A stretch of DNA of 64,000 nucleotides, taken from Metridium senile. Lineage: Eukaryota > Cnidaria > Anthozoa > Actiniaria > Metridiidae. The position numbers and the translations under genes are program-made. Position 1 is the first letter of the stretch; every line of letters begins with the position of its first letter. The stretch lies in the NCBI GenBank assembly GCA_949775045.1, contig OX459103.1, forward strand, positions 889,501 through 953,500, read 5' to 3'. Shown here piece by piece: positions 58,501 through 64,000 of the stretch. The notes beneath the pieces were generated by a model, which had not been told where the DNA came from, ran no database searches, and was given only the letters and a program-made list of their open reading frames with translations.

Positions 58501-60120
58501 ACTCCGACGAAGGGAGTTAACATTTTTTTACAGTGTTAACAAATTTAATAATATTACCTACATCGTTTATATCAAACACCGACAAGGCCTTTACTAGTTT
58601 ACTCGCTGGTTTTTAATTATGCATCATAATTCACTTGTCTCTCACAAGCTGTGTTCCCTGTTTTACATTTGATTTTGTCTTTAAAAGGATTACAAATCTC
58701 AAACTGTCTTACATCATTAAAGCCCTAATTGCGAATAGATGTTTTGGTTAAAGTTTTGTCCAAAATCTTTGTAGGGATCTCTTAAATGTAAACTGTGAAG
58801 CAGAAAATGGCCGAAAGTATGATGTTGAAGCTTGCTCTACCAACAATGAAAAAAAGGTACCCAAAATGTTTTATTGACTTTTTATAAGTTTGCAAATTTA
58901 TTTGATAATTTTATTGTATTGCATTGGTGCTATGGTTGCACACAATACATATCTTATTTAATAGTTGAGGGACTGGCCATAAAATGGCTCTGGTTATTTA
59001 CAAGGCATACATTTACATGTATATGAGACTATGATTTAATTTACAACTATTACAACTAACTTTCACTTTTAATCCTTACATGTACGTATGATATTCTACA
59101 TGTAAGGTCTTGTGCCCATGGTTGTCAACAAGGCATACAACGTATAAGAGACTATGATTTCCTTTAGAACTGCTACAACTAACTTTCATTTTTAATCCTT
59201 ACATGTACGTATGATATTCTACATGTAAGGTCTTGTGCCCATGGTTGTCAACAAGGCATACAATGTATAAGAGACTATGATTTCCTTTAGAACTGCTACA
59301 ACTAACTTTCATTTTTAATCCTTACATGTGATATATCCAATATATCAATGTTGCTTATATTAATCTATTCACAGAGACTGCTAAATGTTGCTAATAATCA
59401 AACCTCTTCTTGCAAAGTGGTGAGTCTAACAATTAAATAACCAATAATTATTAAGCAATGAGCATATATGTTACATGTATTTCATTTGTTTAACAGATCT
59501 ACACATAATTGCAAAACCCATTAATTCTTGTTATACCTACTTGCAGTAAAGTTATCATACAAAATAGAACATTTGTCACAAAGAAAATAGAACATTTGTG
59601 ATTTAGTGCGAAGGAATTAATTAAAAGACAAAAGAGAGAGTTCAGCTTGAGTGATCTTCTTTTGTCTTTTAATATAATCAATTCCTATCGTACTAAATCA
59701 CAAATGTTCTATTTTCTTTATAACAAATGTATATTTGTGTATGTCAACCTTACTGACATTTAAACTTTAACTAACATTGATAATTGTCCAACTAATGTAG
59801 AAAGAAAAAATAATTCCTTGAGATTGTTTTGATATGGTCTACTGCAGGCATCAGTCATGGCTGCTCGTTTGAATGGTTCTTAATGTCTCTGTCTGATGAG
59901 CAGAATCTATTATACTGTGTGGCTATAATTGTGATTTTAATTTATTTCAGCTGCGTTTTTTTGTTCATCGTCATCTCAAGTACATTTGGAATAAAGAGAT
60001 AGGCTCCTTTGATTTACTAAGGTTAGATTATTAGTTGTCTTTTTATACTCTCTATATACTAAACCTTTTTCCTTCTTTTATTTATTTATTTTATTTATTT
60101 ATTTATTTTATTTATTTATT

Positions 60121-60201
<81 letters not shown>

Positions 60202-62249
60202 TTTATTACTTCCATTTGGTGTACATAAAGAGTTACAAATAACATGAACAAAGAGACATTTACATAGTTATTAGTAAGCACTAAATTAGAGGCAAAACGT
60301 TTTTTCTTTTACTTGAACATTTACTTTGCTTTAGTGAGCAGAGGATGTGCTAAAATATTAACGTAGAGGTAGTGATTGACTTTAGTTATTTCTATAGCAT
60401 TTCTTTTAGTGCTTTACAATAATTACAAAACAAATAAATAATATTTACAATTCTAAAGAGTCAATGATATGTACAATTCTAAAATTCTAGCTAATAAATA
60501 AATATAATTATAGTATCTATATTGAATAAAATAGTCTAGAGATAGACAACTGCCACAACCTGGTAGCCCAGTTAACCCTGGAGCCCAAGGTCTAGTTCAT
60601 CTTGTAATGAGTCCTACTGTTTCTTGTATAATTATAGGTCTTTGGATAGTGGTTTGACAGTAAAAGAAATATATGACCATGCATCAGGGCTGACATGTGA
60701 AGAAGTACAAAACAGGTATACCAACAACAATATACAATCATATAGTATACTCACTAATTTCCATTTCTTTAACAGTATACACTAAAGAAAGTATAATACA
60801 ATAAGTGGATTGTCTTCTGCAAGTAGATCAATTACTGCGGTTTTCGACTTTCTGCGAACTCAAACATTCCAACTGCTAGTTGTAAAATACATTTTTAGCT
60901 GCCGTCAATCAAGGATTTAAAAGGTACTGACTAATTAGTTTTGATTGACGGCAGCTAAAAACGTATTTCACAACAATCCGTGGGAATGTCTGAGTTCGCA
61001 GAAAGTCGAAAACCACAGTAAGAGCTCAGAAAAGAACATTATCAGTTTTACATAATTATCATGAATTGAATAGTTAAGTAATATCATTTGTACATGAAAC
61101 TATTGTCCTTGACTGACGTGCACATGAAAGAACCAATATGTTCCAATATGAACATGAGGCCAGTCAGTGAAAAACAATAGTTGATTGCCATTATTTGGAT
61201 TTAGTCTATTTATTTATCATTATTTTCCCCTTTCTATTAAGTCGAAGTACAACAATAAAAGACAAACTGGATGACAGCTTGATTGTCCTTACATGTGTCC
61301 TTACATGTGTCCTTAGCAAGTGCTTTTTGACTGGCTGAATGAATGGTTAAATTTATGTCATGTTTATTTTTTGTCCAGGAAACTGATTTATGGTACAAAC
61401 ATGATTGACGTTGAAGTCAAGTCATATTTTAGATTATTCTTTGAAGAGGTAAACTGAGATACTGTCATACTCACTTTCTCTTTCTTCTTTGTATTCATTC
61501 TGCCTTTGCTTATTCTTTCTTTCCTTCAATCATTCATTCTTTTGTCTGTCTGTCCATCCATCCATCAAACCTCTCATTCATTTTTTATTCATTCATTCAT
61601 CCATCTGTTCATTCATTTTGTATTTATTCATCCATCTATGCTATTAAGGGATCATGGGACAAAATGTTTGAAGAAAATGGACATTTAGAACTCAAAAAAA
61701 AGAAGCTTTCAAAAAGACACCTTGATTTTGTCCCATATGATACCTTAAGTGTCCAGCTAAGTATCAGTTCATCTTTTAGTCATCCATCGGTTCATCCCTT
61801 CTATTATCCATCCATTCATGAATCTATTCTTTTGATTGGTCATCCATTTGTCAATCTTTCTGATTCAATTTAAGAAACATAAGTGGTGATTAACATCATT
61901 ATTATGTTGAAAATAATCATTATCAGTTTTCCCTTGTTTTTCTAGACATATAATAGGCCAGCTTGAGCACTGTTCTCGAGAAGTGGCAGATTCTGTTTAC
62001 TCACTTCCAAAAATTGTTTTACTTGCATTAATGTTGACTTGATTGCCCGGTCCACCTACATTCCTTAACACAAGTCACTATGTTGTTTTATAGGCCCTGG
62101 ATCCGTTCTATGTTTTCCAAGTGTTCAGTGTATCTCTGTGGATGTCAGATGAATATTATTACTACGCCACGGCTATTTTTATCATTTCTTTTGGTTCTAT
62201 ACTTATTAGTATCAGACAGACTAAAAAGGTAATGATCATCATAATCATT

Positions 62250-62334
<85 letters not shown>

Positions 62335-63886
62335 ATGTACCATCGTCATCATCATCATCAATGTACCATCGTCATCATCATCATCACTACCATTGTCATC
62401 ATCATCATCATCATCATCATCATCAATGTACCATCGTCATCGTCATCATCCCCACTACCATCATCATTGTTATGTTTTTTTGTTTACTGTATAATATTAC
62501 CTTGTGGTGTAATCAAACAATTGTGTTATTATTTCTGTTAGCATCTGACAAACTTACGAGACATGGTTGCAATGTCAAGTATTGTCACAGTGATTCGTAA
62601 CAATGGAGGTACTGTAGTGTAACATATAGAGGATATAACACATGGTGGCATGAAGATATGAATTCTATTTCCGAGTGTTGTTAACACAAGAAAAGAGAAT
62701 TCATATCTTCAAGCCAATGTGTAATGTTCTTTTTATTATATAGTCAACAAAGAAAGAAAGAAGAAAGGATGCGCGCATGCATACAGGGCATTTGGTACAT
62801 AACTTTTTCATATGTTCAATAGTGAAAATATGGGAAATATGAGTGATTTAGTTTCTGGTAAAACACTATTATCCATATAATAAAGCATTATATTATATTT
62901 ATTGACTTCCTATTCTTATTTACTCATTCATTTAATATCCATTTTATTCCTAATTCATTCTCTCTGAGGATCTTGTCAGTATTCTTCCATTTTCTCATTT
63001 TTTTCTTTTCATTTAATTTTCATTCAGTTACTGAAGATATTCTGTCAGAAGATCTTGTACCTGGGGATGTTGTAGTCATACCATCTCAAGGTGCTCTCAT
63101 GCACTGCGATGCTGCTCTTATCAGTGGTAACTGTATTGTGAATGAGAGTATGTTAACAGGTGAGATATGGTTGATTGATTGATTACTTGGATGGATATAT
63201 CAGTGGTAACTGTATTGTGAATGAGAGTATGTTAACAGGTGAGATATGGTTGATTGATTGATTACTTGGATGGATATATCAGTGGTAACTGTATTGTGAA
63301 TGAGAGTATGTTAACTGGTGAGATATGGTTGATTGATTGATTACTTGGATGGATATATCAGTGGTAACTGTATTGTGAATGAGAGTATGTTAACAGGTGA
63401 TATATGGTTGATTGATTGATTAATTGGATGGATATATTGATTAATTGATTGATTGATTGAATGAATGATTTATTGATTGAATGATTAGTTGAATGATTGA
63501 TTGATGGAATGATTGATGGAATATTTTATTGATTGAATGATTGGTTGATGGATTAATTAATTGATTTACTGATTGATTGATTGAACGATAGATTGGGTGA
63601 TTGATTGATTGGTTGATTGTGTGAATGATTGAATGATTGATTGGTTGATTGATTGATTGATTGAATGATTGATTGATTGATTGTTTGACAGGTGAGAGTG
63701 TACCAGTGACCAAGACACCATTGCCAGGTGGGGGAATCTCCATGAAGAAGACTTGTCCACAAGAAGAAAAAGAACAATGTTACAACATATCCAAGGACAA
63801 ACGTCACACACTCTTCAATGGAACTAAAATTATCCAGACTCGTTATTATGGCAAAGCTAGAGTCTTAGCTATAGTAGTCAGTACAG
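55521..63886 (+). CDS. P5B-type ATPase (ATP13A2/3-like), N-terminal 13 exons
   Basis: Coding exons: 55521-55604, 56711-56743, 57209-57343, 57835-57899, 58775-58856, 59375-59419, 59951-60021, 60638-60715, 61379-61448, 62094-62228, 62542-62608, 63028-63159 and 63692-63886, in one frame (1192 nt, about 397 aa), then a GTCAGT donor; the gene runs off the window. Residues 40-60 form the N-terminal membrane segment ([20 protein letters not shown]), followed by [49 protein letters not shown] (M1), [12 protein letters not shown] (M2), [13 protein letters not shown] and [16 protein letters not shown] (A-domain TGES phosphatase motif) are P5B hallmarks. The phosphorylated DKTG and the PPxLP of M4 lie beyond the window. 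Family members are late endosome/lysosome pumps that export polyamines. ATP13A2 versus ATP13A3 cannot be decided. The first in-frame Met after an upstream stop-rich region is taken as start; a short upstream exon is possible. Confidence 0.92.
56331..56620 (+). mobile_element. tRNA-derived SINE
   Basis: A-box TAGCTCAGTTGGGAGAGC and B-box GGTTCAAACCC are correctly spaced. The acceptor and anticodon stems do not pair, so it is not a functional tRNA. The body contains CTCTCGGATAAGGACGTTAA and ATCGGAGGTCCCGTCT, which resembles the conserved central (Nin-type) domain of some invertebrate SINEs as I remember it. It lies in intron 1 of the ATPase gene. Confidence 0.65.
58500..58610. repeat. Dispersed CTAGCGAG repeat, ATPase intron
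   Basis: Reads ACTCCGACGAAGGG, then TTTTTTACAGTGTTAACAAA, CATCGTTTATATCAAACACC and TAGTTTACTCGC. It is the inverted orientation of the 8876-9060 copy, with an internal deletion. Confidence 0.7.
59004..59335. repeat. About 120-bp tandem repeat, 2.5 copies
   Basis: AAGGCATACA...GAGACTATGATT, CTACAACTAACTTTCAYTTT and TAATCCTTACATGTACGTAT repeat in ATPase intron 5. Confidence 0.85.
59560..59725. mobile_element. Foldback MITE in ATPase intron
   Basis: AAAATAGAACATTTGTGATT and AATTAATTAAAAGACAAAAG are matched by complements on the right half. A diverged single arm (AAGAAATTAATTAAAAGACA) occurs near 11570. Confidence 0.7.
60072..60206. repeat. (TTTA)n microsatellite
   Basis: About 135 bp of TTTA units in ATPase intron 7. 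Confidence 0.95.
60833..61020. mobile_element. 188-bp foldback MITE
   Basis: TACTGCGGTTTTCGACTTTC and TGCGAACTCA at the left are complemented by TGAGTTCGCAGAAAGTCGAA and AACCACAGTA at the right. The centre holds TTAGCTGCCGTCAATCAA in both orientations. It lies in ATPase intron 8. Confidence 0.8.
62231..62460. repeat. (ATC)n microsatellite with duplicated blocks
   Basis: ATC repeats directly after the exon 10 donor, followed by three copies of AATGTACCATCGTCATC. Confidence 0.95.
63122..63437 (+). repeat. 79-bp repeat copying the exon 12 donor, four copies
   Basis: Starting at 63122, 63201, 63280 and 63359, each unit contains the last 38 bases of exon 12 (coding [12 protein letters not shown]), the GTGAGATATGG donor and some intron. 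The third copy has CTGGTGAG in place of CAGGTGAG at the junction. Only the first is joined to the upstream exon. Confidence 0.95.
63438..63690. repeat. (ATTG)n-rich tract
   Basis: GATT/TTGA tetranucleotide repeats running up to the TTTGACAG acceptor of ATPase exon 13. Minus-strand frames rich in N-Q-S-I are artefacts. Confidence 0.95.
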
Positions 63887-64000
63887 GTCAGTTAACCATG
63901 TGTTGCTGAAGGGAGAGGGCTAGGGAGGGAGAGGGGACCTTAAGGGGAGAGGGATAGAGAGGGAGAAAAGACTAAGGGTAGAGGGACTCTAAGGTTAGAG
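63887..64000. other. ATPase intron 13, truncated by the window
   Basis: GGGAGAGGG-rich sequence after the GTCAGT donor. Nothing else is seen. Confidence 0.6.

Noticed and set aside
63441..63811. Minus-strand frames rich in Ile-Asn-Gln-Ser
   Set aside because: The (ATTG)n tract plus the antisense of ATPase exon 13.

Overview
Intron-rich, AT-rich animal DNA. Vertebrate-type six-Cys EGF, SEA and P5B-ATPase exons with canonical GT/AG introns rule out a prokaryote. Dense MITEs, a KIAA1958-like (DUF3504) recombinase-derived pseudogene, a tRNA-derived SINE and a Mag/K02A2.6-type LTR element suggest an early-branching invertebrate. I favour a cnidarian (anthozoan-like) or a sponge, but the sequence alone does not settle this.

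The left 52 kb holds three tandem paralogous genes, all on the minus strand, which I call A (about 2.4-18.4 kb), B (29.4-35.1 kb) and C (44.6-52.4 kb). Each begins with a short signal-peptide exon ending in phase 1. Extracellular modules follow, mostly on exons that start and end in phase 1, and then a transmembrane-type exon and a very short tail exon. Gene C is complete in my reading: 7 coding exons, 1101 nt and 366 aa, giving signal, Pro/Thr/Ser mucin stalk, SEA domain with a GS cleavage-type site, one TM helix and a 4-residue tail. Gene A has an array of ten 30-48 nt microexons that spell a Ser/Thr/Pro stalk, then a four-exon SEA module. Gene B has a similar microexon array, an EGF exon and a mucin exon, but no SEA module. 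In A and B the TM exon is out of frame relative to C. The flanks of the three units are homologous (window start, 26.8-27.0 kb and 38.3-38.4 kb), so the locus grew by segmental duplication.

Between and inside these genes lie many transposons: a 5-kb TTAA-flanked piggyBac-like element with nested insertions (19.1-24.2 kb), a 2-kb CACTG-ended element (35.5-37.5 kb), a full gypsy element with 130-166 bp LTRs and GGGCC target duplications (38.5-43.1 kb), non-LTR reverse-transcriptase remnants, and many foldback MITEs. One foldback family has a shared tip (about TATACACCTATTTCAA) but arms of unrelated sequence.

The right end (55.5 kb to the window end, plus strand) holds the first 13 coding exons (about 397 aa) of a P5B-type cation/polyamine ATPase (ATP13A2/3-like), up to and past the A-domain TGES motif. 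The gene continues beyond the window. Its exon 12/intron 12 junction is locally repeated four times with a 79-bp period, copying the 5' splice site.
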